Assembly (NCBI GenBank): GCA_959018155.1
Contig: CAUEKH010000167.1
Coordinates: 1-6,047 of the forward strand
DNA from: an uncultured Hungatella sp.
GTDB lineage: Bacteria > Bacillota > Clostridia > Lachnospirales > Lachnospiraceae
Length of the DNA: 6,047 nt
Reading direction: 5' to 3'
A program made the translations under genes and the position numbers. The notes below the pieces were generated by a model that saw only the letters and a program-made list of their open reading frames with translations, made no database searches and was not told the DNA's origin. Below, piece after piece: positions 1 through 5,451 of this stretch. The stretch's first letter is position 1. Each line of letters begins with the position of its first letter.

Positions 1-289
1 CGGAAGCGTCAACCGCTTTCAGCGCCACATTCACCGCTACATTGCCGTACTCCGGCTTCTCTGCCGCCAGAGTCTCCTTCGAGATATCCACCTGATCCTG
101 GATTGCCTGGTCAAAGGTGAAATCCGTGGCATCCGGATACGCTTCCTGGTACTTGTGGAGGCTTTCCTTTGCCTCTGCCATCTGAATCGGCGCTTTCGTA
201 ATCTGATATACGGCTCCCAGCAGGAAACCGGAAATCAGGGTAATTACGAATAAAATAAGAGCGTCTTTCATGAATCCGCCTTTACTCAT
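1..289 (-). CDS. rnfG: RnfG, electron transport complex subunit G (N-terminal part; runs off the left edge)
   Basis: The first 96 codons are present, from ATG at 289 to the window edge. The protein begins MSKGGFMKDALILF and has one membrane helix at about residues 8-30, followed by an extracytoplasmic stretch (AEAKESLHKYQEAYPDAT and onward). This is the usual RnfG layout: one N-terminal anchor, then an FMN-binding domain outside the membrane. The covalent FMN site lies beyond the edge, so it cannot be checked. In the family, RnfG carries a flavin covalently bound to threonine and relays electrons within the Rnf complex. The start is well supported: AAAGGAGGG lies inside the end of rnfD, with the core about 9 nt before the ATG, and only one base separates the rnfD stop from this ATG, which suggests translational coupling. 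Assignment rests on the N-terminus plus its position after rnfC and rnfD. Confidence 0.92.
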   Translation of the reverse strand, partial: MSKGGFMKDALILFVITLISGFLLGAVYQITKAPIQMAEAKESLHKYQEAYPDATDFTFDQAIQDQVDISKETLAAEKPEYGNVAVNVALKAVDAS

Positions 290-290
290 A

Positions 291-1214
291 TCACTTGCCC
301 TCCTTTCCAAATGCCTTCGGAAGGGTAATCTTCTCAATCAGCGGCACTAAAATGTTGCTGATGATGATTGCATAGGAAACACCCTCTGCAGAACCGCCAA
401 AGATTCTGAACAGTCCTGTCAGTACGCCCAAAAGGATTCCGAAAAGGATCTGTCCCTTTGGAGTAATCGGGCTGGTAACGTAATCTGTCGCCATAAAGAA
501 CGCGCCGAAAATAATACCGCCGCCGCATAAGTGAGCCAGCACATACATCAGATCGTGCTGCCCGAAAATAAATACAAATACAGAAAATGTGATTAAGTAG
601 GCCGCCGGAATCCGGATTGTGATAACCTTACGGATCAATAAGTAGGCCGCGCCAATCAGCAGAGCAATCACAGACACCTCGCCGATGGTTCCCGGAATCT
701 TACCGATAAACATGGCCGGGATATCTACCACCTGGCCTGCCTTTAAGGCTGCAAGGGGCGTCGGGCTGACAACCGCATCATTGTATGTAAAGGTCGTCAT
801 CTTGCCTGCAAATGCGATTAATAAGAAGCAGCGTGCCGCCAGAGCCGGGTTCATGAAGTTCTGGCCAAGGCCGCCGTATAACTGTTTTACCACGATAATA
901 GCGAAGATGCCGCCCAGAACCGGAATCCACAGCGGGATAGACGGAGGCATGTTAAGACCTAAAATCATGCCTGTCACAAGGGCGCTTCCATCACTTACGG
1001 TGATCGGCTTTCCCATCAGGGACTCATAGACGTACTCACTGAGCACACAGGAAAGAACCGTCACTAACAGCACCAGGGCTGCTTTAATGCCAAACTGATA
1101 CACACCATACGCAGTTGCAGGAATCATGGCAATCGCAACATCCAGCATGATGTTCTGTGTTGTCACCTGGTCCCTGACGTGAGGTGATGATGATACATTT
1201 AATAATTTACTCAT
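291..1214 (-). CDS. rnfD: RnfD, membrane FMN subunit of the Rnf ferredoxin:NAD+ oxidoreductase
   Basis: The 307-residue product belongs to the NqrB/RnfD family and has normal clostridial length. About ten hydrophobic segments are visible, near residues 24-42, 43-62, 77-90, 94-113, 123-137, 178-196, 203-219, 222-243, 257-274 and 278-295. Family landmarks are MPPSIPLWIPVLGG (89-102), GQNFMNPALAARCF (117-130) and FMATDYVTSP (240-249). The expected covalent-FMN threonine is probably T152 in DAVVSPTPL, where the usual motif reads S-G/T-A-T-P-L; see findings. In known Rnf complexes RnfD sits in the membrane and takes part in flavin-based electron transfer linked to ion transport. The ATG at 1214 is preceded by AGGAGGG, which overlaps the rnfC stop 11 nt upstream. 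The gene ends TGA, one base before rnfG. It is transcribed with rnfC and rnfG. Confidence 0.97.
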   Translation of the reverse strand: MSKLLNVSSSPHVRDQVTTQNIMLDVAIAMIPATAYGVYQFGIKAALVLLVTVLSCVLSEYVYESLMGKPITVSDGSALVTGMILGLNMPPSIPLWIPVLGGIFAIIVVKQLYGGLGQNFMNPALAARCFLLIAFAGKMTTFTYNDAVVSPTPLAALKAGQVVDIPAMFIGKIPGTIGEVSVIALLIGAAYLLIRKVITIRIPAAYLITFSVFVFIFGQHDLMYVLAHLCGGGIIFGAFFMATDYVTSPITPKGQILFGILLGVLTGLFRIFGGSAEGVSYAIIISNILVPLIEKITLPKAFGKEGK

Positions 1215-1225
1215 TTCTCACCCTC

Positions 1226-2548
1226 CTACGCTTTCTTTCTGCTTGCGGCAACGACCTTGCGCATCTCCTTGAAGGCCTGGGTTAAAGGTCTCTTCGCAGG
1301 ACATACGAACGTACAACAGCCGCATTCACAGCATTCCATACCGTCTAAAGCCACGAACCGTTCTGTGTCAGAACGCTCCGCCGCATCCATCATCATCTGA
1401 GGAACCACATGGCTCGGACATACACTCACACATCTTCCGCAGCGGATGCAGGCAGAAGGCGCATGTTCGGCAACCTCGTCCTTTGTCAGACAGGTCAGCG
1501 CAGAAGACGTCTTCGTTACCGGAATCTCCAGGTTAAACAGCGCCTGCCCCATCATCGGACCGCCGGAAATCACTTTCTCCGGTTCCGTCTTAAAGCCGCC
1601 GGCCGCCTCTAACAGTTCCGTATAACTCGTACCGATCTTTACGTTGAAGTTCTGAGGCGTGGCAATCGCGTCGCCCGTCACCGTCACAATTCTCCTGATT
1701 AAAGGAGTGGACTTGCAGACCGCATTGTAAATGGCGATAACCGTATCCACGTTATCCACGATACAACCGGCGTCAGCCGGCAGCATGGAGGAATTGATCT
1801 TCCGTCCCGTCACCGCATAGATTAAGGAACGCTCACCACCCTGGGGATACTTGGTCTTAAGCGGGCAGACCGTAATCCTCGGCTCCCCTTTCACCAGTTC
1901 CGTCATCTTCTTAATCGCTTCCGGTTTATTGTCCTCGATTCCGATGATTCCCTTCGCGTTGTCAAACAGCGAGAGGATGACATTTAAGCCCCCGATAATG
2001 CTTTCCGGCTCTTCCAGCATCATGCGGTAATCGGAGGTTAAATACGGTTCACACTCCGCCCCGTTGACGATGATGGTGTCAATCTTCGACTCGTCCTTTG
2101 GCGTCAGCTTTACATGTGTGGGGAATCCCGCGCCGCCTAAGCCGACAATACCGGCTTCCTTCACAATATTTCTGATTTCTTCCTTGGACAGGCTCTTCGG
2201 ATCGCGCGCAGCGCCAAAGCCTTCCACTGCCTGATACTCCCCATCATTCTCTACGATAATGGACGGTACCATAGAACCATTTGCAACCATTCTCGGTTCA
2301 ATCGCCTTTACCGTCCCTGACACCGAGCTGATAACACAGGCGGAAATAAATCCTCCAGGCTCACCGATCTTCTGACCGACCAGGATATGGTCGCCTTTTG
2401 CCACAAGTGGCTTCGCAGGCGCGCCGATATGCTGGGACAGCGGGAAAACCATCTCGCCCTTTGGCTGCAGTACCGTAACTGGTTTACTTTCCGACAGTTC
2501 CTTTCCCTCATAAGGGTGGATGCCGCCTTTAAATGTAGCCAAACCCAT
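1226..2548 (-). CDS. rnfC: RnfC, NADH/FMN and 4Fe-4S subunit of the Rnf complex
   Basis: The 440-residue product matches RnfC throughout and is full length for the short clostridial form, with no long C-terminal repeat tail as in some proteobacteria. The N-terminal part starts FKGGIHPYEGKELS, including the GGIHP signature. The glycine-rich flavin/NADH region is GIVGLGGAGFPTHVK (133-147), followed by VNGAECEPYLTSDYR (161-175). Two ferredoxin-type cluster motifs close the protein: C367, C370, C373, C377 and C406, C409, C412, C416, each CxxCxxCxxxCP, with an extra C407 and C411. No transmembrane segment is evident, consistent with a cytoplasmic peripheral subunit. In the family RnfC is the site where NAD+ is reduced. 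It is the first gene of the operon. The ATG at 2548 follows AGAGGG at about 8 nt spacing. A promoter lies at 2650-2622. Confidence 0.98.
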   Translation of the reverse strand: MGLATFKGGIHPYEGKELSESKPVTVLQPKGEMVFPLSQHIGAPAKPLVAKGDHILVGQKIGEPGGFISACVISSVSGTVKAIEPRMVANGSMVPSIIVENDGEYQAVEGFGAARDPKSLSKEEIRNIVKEAGIVGLGGAGFPTHVKLTPKDESKIDTIIVNGAECEPYLTSDYRMMLEEPESIIGGLNVILSLFDNAKGIIGIEDNKPEAIKKMTELVKGEPRITVCPLKTKYPQGGERSLIYAVTGRKINSSMLPADAGCIVDNVDTVIAIYNAVCKSTPLIRRIVTVTGDAIATPQNFNVKIGTSYTELLEAAGGFKTEPEKVISGGPMMGQALFNLEIPVTKTSSALTCLTKDEVAEHAPSACIRCGRCVSVCPSHVVPQMMMDAAERSDTERFVALDGMECCECGCCTFVCPAKRPLTQAFKEMRKVVAASRKKA

Positions 2549-2614
2549 CTAACTAACCCTCTTTCTATACATTCTTTATCTCTCCCGGCAGGAAATGTCC
2601 TCCTCTCCTGCCAT
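2549..2614 (-). promoter_or_regulatory. rnfC leader with hairpin and a possible 12-codon leader peptide
   Basis: This is the inferred 5' untranslated region of the rnf transcript, about 65 nt. A perfect 7-bp stem (GGCAGGA at 2612-2606 pairing with TCCTGCC at 2593-2587, 12-nt loop) lies at its 5' end. An ATG at 2614 begins seven bases after the -10 box and opens a frame MAGEEDISCRER ending TAA at 2578-2576. If transcription starts at that base the frame would be leaderless. There is no ribosome binding site for it, so it may be chance. The hairpin has no U-tract and is not an intrinsic terminator as written. Confidence 0.35.
2587..2612 (-). repeat. Inverted repeat (7-bp perfect arms) in the rnf leader
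   Basis: The arms are 2587-2593 and 2606-2612, exact complements. They would fold at the extreme 5' end of the rnfC mRNA, where a stem can protect the transcript or bind a protein. The role is inferred only. Confidence 0.5.
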
Positions 2615-2621
2615 CTTGTAC

Positions 2622-2650
2622 AGTATAACATAATTCAGGAAACGAAACAA
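2622..2650 (-). promoter_or_regulatory. Promoter of the rnf operon (sigma-A type, extended -10)
   Basis: Reading the minus strand, TTGTTT (2650-2645) is followed after exactly 17 bp by TATACT (2627-2622), and TG one base before the -10 gives an extended -10 element (TGTTATACT). The expected start point is near 2615, about 65 nt before the rnfC ATG. It is the only well-spaced promoter I found in the 408-bp gap between cutC and rnfC. No clear Rex-type (TTGTTAA-N4-TTAACAA) operator is visible. Confidence 0.72.
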
Positions 2651-2681
2651 TTAAAAAATATGGATTGTATACTGTGTTCTT

Positions 2682-2699
2682 AATGGAAATTCTTCCATT
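2682..2699 (-). repeat. Short inverted repeat behind the gene remnant
   Basis: AATGGAA and TTCCATT form perfect 7-bp arms (2682-2688 and 2693-2699) around a 4-base loop. They begin three bases after the stop of the ATG-less frame at 2702. The stem is AT-rich and lacks a U-tract in the minus-strand direction, so it is at best a weak terminator or a remnant of one. Confidence 0.35.
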
Positions 2700-2701
2700 T
2701 A

Positions 2702-2932
2702 TCAGACAGGGCACCCGAAAATCTCCTCAAATTCCTCGTTAATTTTATCACAAAACTTATTAACCCACGTTAAGTCCTGTATTTCTAAAAATGCAATTAT
2801 CTCAGGATTTCTCAGCAATGTCCCCGGACACTCCCGTTTTCCTGACAGCACGTTCTTCCAATGAAATTTTTTTATTGTGAAATTTTTGTTGAATTTTATC
2901 GTGTTCCCGTACTTTTTGATGATGGCTTCTAA
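2702..2932 (-). pseudogene. ATG-less open frame, possible 5'-truncated gene remnant
   Basis: A frame of 76 sense codons runs from just after a TAA at 2935-2933 to a TGA at 2704-2702. The translation looks protein-like: it begins LEAIIKKYGNTIKFN and continues through HWKNVLSGKRECPG and LLRNPEIIAFLEIQ to NEEFEEIFGCPV. There is no ATG. The only GTG (residue V in KNVLS) has GGAAG just three bases upstream, too close for a normal ribosome binding site. Upstream in the same frame there are stops (TAA, then TGA), so the frame cannot reach back into cutC. The stretch is more AT-rich than the flanking genes. I do not recognise the family. It may be the C-terminal end of a gene whose front was lost, or a chance open stretch. 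Confidence 0.35.
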
Positions 2933-2956
2933 TTATTTTTTAAGGTATTTATATCA

Positions 2957-3706
2957 TTATATATTAGAATTTTTAATAAGTTCTTCTACCTTTTCCCTTG
3001 AAACCGCATCAAAACACATGGCATGGCATGGATCCGCAAAAGAATAAGAGACCCCATTGCCTGCGGTCGTCGGATCCATAATCCAGTCGCGGCAGGAACT
3101 GTGAACCTGCAAAACTCCGGTCTTTTCTGCCAGTTCTCTTACATTTTCCCCATTGACACCGCTGCCCGCCAGAATCTCTATCCGATCCCCGTACTTATCA
3201 TTCAGTTTTCTGATTAATTCAGCCCCTTCCATGGCCTTTTCCTTCTGACCACTTGTCAGGATCCGATCCACTCCCAGGCTGATCAGCTGTTCGACAGCCT
3301 CAAACGGGTTCTCAACGCAGTCAAAGGCTCTGTGAAATACAGCTTCTCCGCCTCTCTGTTTGATGATTTTTACCATCATTTCCGTCTGGGATAAGTCAAT
3401 GGTTCTATCCGGTTTCAGGCAGCCGAAGGCAACGCCATCGGCCCCGTGATCCATCATCACCTGGCAGTCGAAAAACATCTGTTTAAAATCTTCCAGACCG
3501 TAGCAGAAGCCGCCGCCTCTGGGACGCGCCATACAGATTACCTTTAAGGGCGTCTCTCTTTTTACGAGAAGGAGTTCTGCAACCGAGGGAGTCAGCCCAC
3601 CTAACGCCAGGGCGCTGTTTAATTCGATACGCTCAGCGTTTCCGGCAGCGGCCTGTATCGCATCGTAATAGCTGCCGCAGCAGATTTCCACAAGTAATTT
3701 TTTCAT
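2957..3706 (-). CDS. cutC: CutC family protein (TIM-barrel, annotated copper homeostasis)
   Basis: The 249-residue product carries the CutC family motifs in order: VEICCGSYYDAIQAAAGNAERIEL (6-29, ending with RIEL), GGLTPS (36-41), ARPRGGGFCY (60-69), FHRAFD (124-129), DRILTSG (147-153), LAGSGVNGENVREL (179-192) and VHSS (201-204). Length is normal, and no signal peptide is seen, so it is cytoplasmic. The family fold is a TIM barrel. Its link to copper came from E. coli phenotypes, part of which was later traced to the MicL small RNA at the cutC 3' end, so the real reaction is unsettled. It is not the choline trimethylamine-lyase that shares the symbol. The protein has ten cysteines, including CHAMC at 227-231. 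The ATG at 3706 follows AAAGGA by 6 nt. It lies 64 nt after the membrane-protein gene and is probably co-transcribed with it. Confidence 0.95.
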   Translation of the reverse strand: MKKLLVEICCGSYYDAIQAAAGNAERIELNSALALGGLTPSVAELLLVKRETPLKVICMARPRGGGFCYGLEDFKQMFFDCQVMMDHGADGVAFGCLKPDRTIDLSQTEMMVKIIKQRGGEAVFHRAFDCVENPFEAVEQLISLGVDRILTSGQKEKAMEGAELIRKLNDKYGDRIEILAGSGVNGENVRELAEKTGVLQVHSSCRDWIMDPTTAGNGVSYSFADPCHAMCFDAVSREKVEELIKNSNI

Positions 3707-3770
3707 TTTTTAATCCTTTCCCATTTTCGTTTATTCTGTTCTCTCTGCCATACCTTTTCGGTCTTGTCTT

Positions 3771-5291
3771 CTATCTGAGAAGATGAAGTATTATGCAGCC
3801 CGCCACAATAAGTCCGAATCCTGCCAGCCTTTCCACGCGGATAAAGGTTGTGGCAAATGGATCACCAGCCTCTTCTGCCCCCGTTTCTCCATCTGCAATC
3901 TGACTGAATCTGGCCGTATTCTTTTCCCGTTTTATCGCCCGTAAACAGTCCCCGTACCGCTTCGCCCCATCCAGATCTCCACTCTCCTGGCAGATATAGG
4001 CAAGCATATCGTAAAGGCGAAGCCGTTCCCAGTTATTCTGTGCGGAATCGAGCAGTACCACCGCCCCCTCTCTCGCCTCCATCCACCGCTTCTCCCCGAT
4101 ATCGGCTGTCAGCTTGGCCCCGTCCAGATCCCTGCGGACATTTTTTGGCTTCCCGGCTTCTTTATGAATTTCCAGAAAACTCCATATGATTTCCCGCTCT
4201 TTAAGCACCGCCTCCGTCTTTCCCAGCCACCAGCAGTTTAAACGGCGCAGATTGTGATAGTGGACGAAAATCCAGGATTTTTTCTTCTTTTCCTTAATTT
4301 CACGCCATAACAGCGTCTGATATTTTAAAGACTCCTCATATTTCTGGCAGGAGTTCAGGGTCGTTGCAAGATTGGCCTGGTATGTATATCCCTTTCCCAG
4401 CACGGAAGCATAATACCTGCCATAGCGATAAGCTTCGGCTCCCGCGGCCGCGAATAGAGTCGGGCGGCATTCCTCTGTAAGCATCGAGAGGAAACGGCCA
4501 TAGAGATAGAGGGAAAGCAGATAGTTTAAAAACATAAAAATGATCATGATAGCCAATGCCACAATTCCGCTTGCAATGATTCCCTCCCCGAACCAGAAAA
4601 TATGACTTTGCATATATCGGATGAAACAGAAATAAATGAGAGCAATCAGCCATTCATAGCAGACTCTCCTCAAAACAGAATTTCTTAACAGCTGATAAAA
4701 CAGACGCTCCGACTTAATCCACGCAGGATTTTCCGGTTCCCGCTCACGCGCACGGTCAAAAACCCCGGTTATATATTCCTGTGCCGGCGTCATTTTCACT
4801 CTTCTCACCCGAATCAGGGACAACAGAAGAACGAACGCCCCAAATACGGGGTAAAACCAGCGCATGGGATTGCTTTTGCAGCTGACATCGTAATCGTAGA
4901 GCGTCACGTTACTCTTTTCGCCTTTTGCAGAAGGCGCTATTACCACATTCGGTTCTTCATTCTTTTGATCTGACTGATAATGGATTTCGTAGACATCCCA
5001 GAAACGTCGTTCCTTTGGAGTGACAGTCAGTCTGAGCCATGAACCGTGTTCGTCCTCCAGCCGCGATATCACCGGCTTCGTGCTGTCTTTATATCGGAAA
5101 ACTTTCGGATTTTCTCCCGTCATCAGCACATTCACGCAGTATTCTTCCTGCTCCTGATATTCCAGTCCCAGCAGAATCGAGACTTTATACGGTTTCTCCG
5201 AGCGGTACAGTCCCACGGACAGCAAAAACAGGGCGGCTCCTGACAGTATTATGAGCAGTGTCAGCCCTCTTGAAGTTCTCTTCGCCTCCAT
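3771..5291 (-). CDS. Unrecognised membrane protein with TPR-like repeats
   Basis: I do not recognise a named family for this 506-residue protein. Hydrophobic helices are visible at about 9-29, 145-162, 209-226, 235-263 and 487-504. Residues 31-143, between the first two helices, are polar and beta-rich (FWDVYEIHYQ and similar) and should face outward, because the N-terminus (MEAKRTSR) and the segment after helix 2 (RVRRVK) are positively charged. Residues about 280-460 are helical with TPR-like units: ANLATTLNSCQKYEESLKYQ (306-325) and AYICQESGDLDGAKRYGD (431-448, with the G-D-x-x-x-A pattern). They should lie in the cytoplasm and end in a C-terminal anchor. This suggests a protein-binding or sensing role, which is inference. 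The ATG at 5291 follows GGAGG by 6 nt and a near-consensus promoter at 5362-5334. cutC follows after 64 nt. Confidence 0.85.
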   Translation of the reverse strand: MEAKRTSRGLTLLIILSGAALFLLSVGLYRSEKPYKVSILLGLEYQEQEEYCVNVLMTGENPKVFRYKDSTKPVISRLEDEHGSWLRLTVTPKERRFWDVYEIHYQSDQKNEEPNVVIAPSAKGEKSNVTLYDYDVSCKSNPMRWFYPVFGAFVLLLSLIRVRRVKMTPAQEYITGVFDRAREREPENPAWIKSERLFYQLLRNSVLRRVCYEWLIALIYFCFIRYMQSHIFWFGEGIIASGIVALAIMIIFMFLNYLLSLYLYGRFLSMLTEECRPTLFAAAGAEAYRYGRYYASVLGKGYTYQANLATTLNSCQKYEESLKYQTLLWREIKEKKKKSWIFVHYHNLRRLNCWWLGKTEAVLKEREIIWSFLEIHKEAGKPKNVRRDLDGAKLTADIGEKRWMEAREGAVVLLDSAQNNWERLRLYDMLAYICQESGDLDGAKRYGDCLRAIKREKNTARFSQIADGETGAEEAGDPFATTFIRVERLAGFGLIVAGCIILHLLR

Positions 5292-5333
5292 ATTTATCCT
5301 CCGGTAAATCTGATTTTTCTCTGAATACTTTTC

Positions 5334-5362
5334 AGTATATCAGGTTGGAAATTGACTGTCAA
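5334..5362 (-). promoter_or_regulatory. Near-consensus promoter of the membrane protein-cutC unit
   Basis: TTGACA (5362-5357), a full -35 consensus, is followed after exactly 17 bp by TATACT (5339-5334). TG one base before the -10 gives an extended element (TGATATACT). Transcription should begin near 5327, about 36 nt before the ATG at 5291. It sits just downstream of the terminator of the preceding gene, so the two units are likely independent. A promoter this strong for a low-profile membrane protein suggests that it is repressed under some conditions. Confidence 0.82.
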
Positions 5363-5364
5363 TT
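5350..5364. promoter_or_regulatory. Palindromic operator candidate over the -35 box
   Basis: AATTGAC-T-GTCAATT is a perfect 7+1+7 palindrome centred on 5357, and the -35 hexamer occupies half of it. The core TTGA-N3-TCAA has the size and symmetry of sites bound by dimeric winged-helix repressors such as the MarR family; FabT boxes share TTGA-N3-TCAA. The regulator itself is not in this window. A second smaller repeat, ATACT-N4-AGTAT (5325-5338), overlaps the -10. Confidence 0.55.
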
Positions 5365-5389
5365 CCAGTTTTTCTATCTAAAAAGAGGC

Positions 5390-5439
5390 AAAAAAAGAGT
5401 ATCAGATACGTTCTCTGTAAAAGAGCCCGTCTGATACCC
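5390..5439 (-). terminator. Intrinsic terminator of the DUF4097 gene
   Basis: Reading the minus strand, GGGTATCAGA (5439-5430) pairs with TCTGATACTC (5406-5397) over 10 bp including one G-U pair. An inner CTCT/AGAG stem can form inside the loop, and seven Ts follow directly (5396-5390). It begins 12 nt after the TAG at 5454-5452. The T-tract lies only on the minus-strand side, so it terminates the DUF4097 transcript. Confidence 0.85.
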
Positions 5440-5451
5440 TGATATCGCTTC

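Noticed and set aside
685..1029. A plus-strand open frame of 114 codons inside rnfD
   Set aside because: It lies wholly antisense to the conserved rnfD reading frame and has no independent start signal.
2308..2631. A minus-strand frame of 107 codons overlapping the start of rnfC
   Set aside because: It begins inside the -10 region of the rnf promoter and overlaps rnfC in another frame; the translation is arginine-rich and typical of a shadow frame.
2622..2680. A Rex redox-repressor operator at the rnf promoter
   Set aside because: TTGTTT and neighbouring AT-rich bases recall half of TTGTTAA-N4-TTAACAA, but the second half and the spacing are absent.
2387..2683. A plus-strand open frame of 98 codons overlapping the start of rnfC
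   Set aside because: It is antisense to the clearly coding rnfC start and the rnf promoter, has no ribosome binding site, and its translation shows no recognisable motifs.
2936..2960. An intrinsic terminator just after cutC
   Set aside because: The stretch is AT-rich with a T-run on one strand, but no stable GC-containing stem precedes it in the minus-strand direction.
2957..3706. CutC as the choline trimethylamine-lyase of gut bacteria
   Set aside because: That enzyme is a glycyl radical protein of over 800 residues. This one is 249 residues with the RPRGG and FHRAFD motifs of the unrelated copper-homeostasis CutC family.
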